A stretch of 64,000 nt of DNA. It comes from Halomonas korlensis (GTDB taxonomy: Bacteria > Pseudomonadota > Gammaproteobacteria > Pseudomonadales > Halomonadaceae). The notes beneath the pieces were generated by a model. It saw nothing but the letters and a program-made list of their open reading frames with translations. It was not told the DNA's origin and made no database searches. Made by a program: the position numbers and the translations under genes. The stretch is from assembly GCF_900116705.1 (NCBI RefSeq), contig NZ_FPBP01000003.1:1-64000 (forward strand), given 5' to 3'. Positions 63,752 through 64,000 of this stretch are shown in pieces. Positions within the stretch are counted from its first letter, which is position 1. Each line of letters starts with the position of its first letter.

Positions 63752-64000
63752 CTGGCGACCCCACGCCGCAGCGCATGGACGTTATGGGTGACGACGCCCC
63801 ACACCTGGCAATCGGCGCCCTCGAGGGGGATCGGCTGAAAGCTGGGATTGGCGGGCAATAGGTGGGGGAGGTTACCGATCTTGCCGAGACGCTTGCAGGT
63901 CAGCTCGCCGTCGACCGAAATGACCAGCACATCGCCGTCCTTGGGATCGAGCGAGCGATCGACAATCAGCAGGTCGCCGTCATAGATGCCATCGCGAACC
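63748..64000 (-). CDS. umuD: UmuD-like S24 protease subunit, 5' end cut by the window
   Basis: The frame enters from the right edge and ends overlapping umuC. The visible ~83 residues include [40 protein letters not shown] and the C-terminal [20 protein letters not shown], matching UmuD from just after its catalytic Ser to the end. The catalytic Lys lies in ELTCKRL. The Ser and the self-cleavage site are beyond the window. Confidence 0.9.
   Translation of the reverse strand, partial: VRDGIYDGDLLIVDRSLDPKDGDVLVISVDGELTCKRLGKIGNLPHLLPANPSFQPIPLEGADCQVWGVVTHNVHALRRGVAR

Overview
The window looks like the chromosome of a gammaproteobacterium of the Halomonadaceae (Halomonas/Chromohalobacter type). 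It is GC-rich with strong GC-third-position coding bias. The housekeeping block crc/pyrE/rph/yicC/rep/trmL has a Pseudomonas/Halomonas-like order, and the uronate cluster resembles the mannonate dehydratase/L-gulonate dehydrogenase cluster known from Chromohalobacter. These assignments come from reading the proteins; no search was run.

Layout. (1) 1-9.6 kb: a hexuronate/L-gulonate catabolic unit. A FCD-type GntR regulator, an enolase-superfamily mannonate dehydratase, a Zn alcohol dehydrogenase, a TRAP transporter (DctPQM), fructuronate reductase and UxuA all lie on the minus strand, facing a KDG kinase cut by the left edge. (2) 9.7-22.9 kb: a variable island ending at tRNA-Arg(CCG). It holds toxin-antitoxin/XRE and IS3 remnants, an MvaT-type silencer, a three-copy spaced repeat, an IS21 element with clean ends, a 45-bp repeat family, an AT-richer three-gene operon (ParB-like protein plus two very large tyrosine recombinases), a broken S24 repressor and an IS630 element. 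(3) 23.0-30.2 kb: core genes: diheme cytochrome c, rep, trmL, pyrE, crc, rph, yicC. (4) 30.2 kb onward: an apparent integrative island entering at the 3' end of yicC, with a P4-type integrase and repeat arms next to it, then decayed IS630, IS1380 and group II intron pieces.

(5) 33.2-51.1 kb: a catabolic cluster flanked by two exporter families associated with sulfite/sulfate (TSUP and YeiH). Between them on the minus strand are a GntR regulator, a class III CoA-transferase, two carboxyltransferases, a 73-residue biotin carrier, two tandem TAXI binding proteins, a fused TRAP permease, an unknown multi-pass membrane protein, a biotin carboxylase, a bioA remnant, an acyl-CoA ligase and a crotonase. 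I read it as uptake and CoA-dependent carboxylating breakdown of an organic acid, possibly one that releases sulfite. (6) 51.3-52.2 kb: a dead IS5-family element. (7) 52.5-56.3 kb: a phage/plasmid-type recombination operon (DUF932, ERF annealing protein, YqaJ nuclease, RadC). (8) 56.4-60.6 kb: an overlapping OLD-family nuclease/UvrD helicase pair resembling the Gabija anti-phage system. (9) 61.5-64.0 kb: a PPP-family phosphatase and umuDC, with umuD cut by the right edge.

The right end of the yicC island was not seen, so regions 5-9 may all be one mobile or composite island. The most unusual items are the large-recombinase operon, in which the 809-residue protein appears to hold two catalytic-domain-like halves; the spaced repeats beside the IS21; and the exporter-flanked carboxylase cluster.
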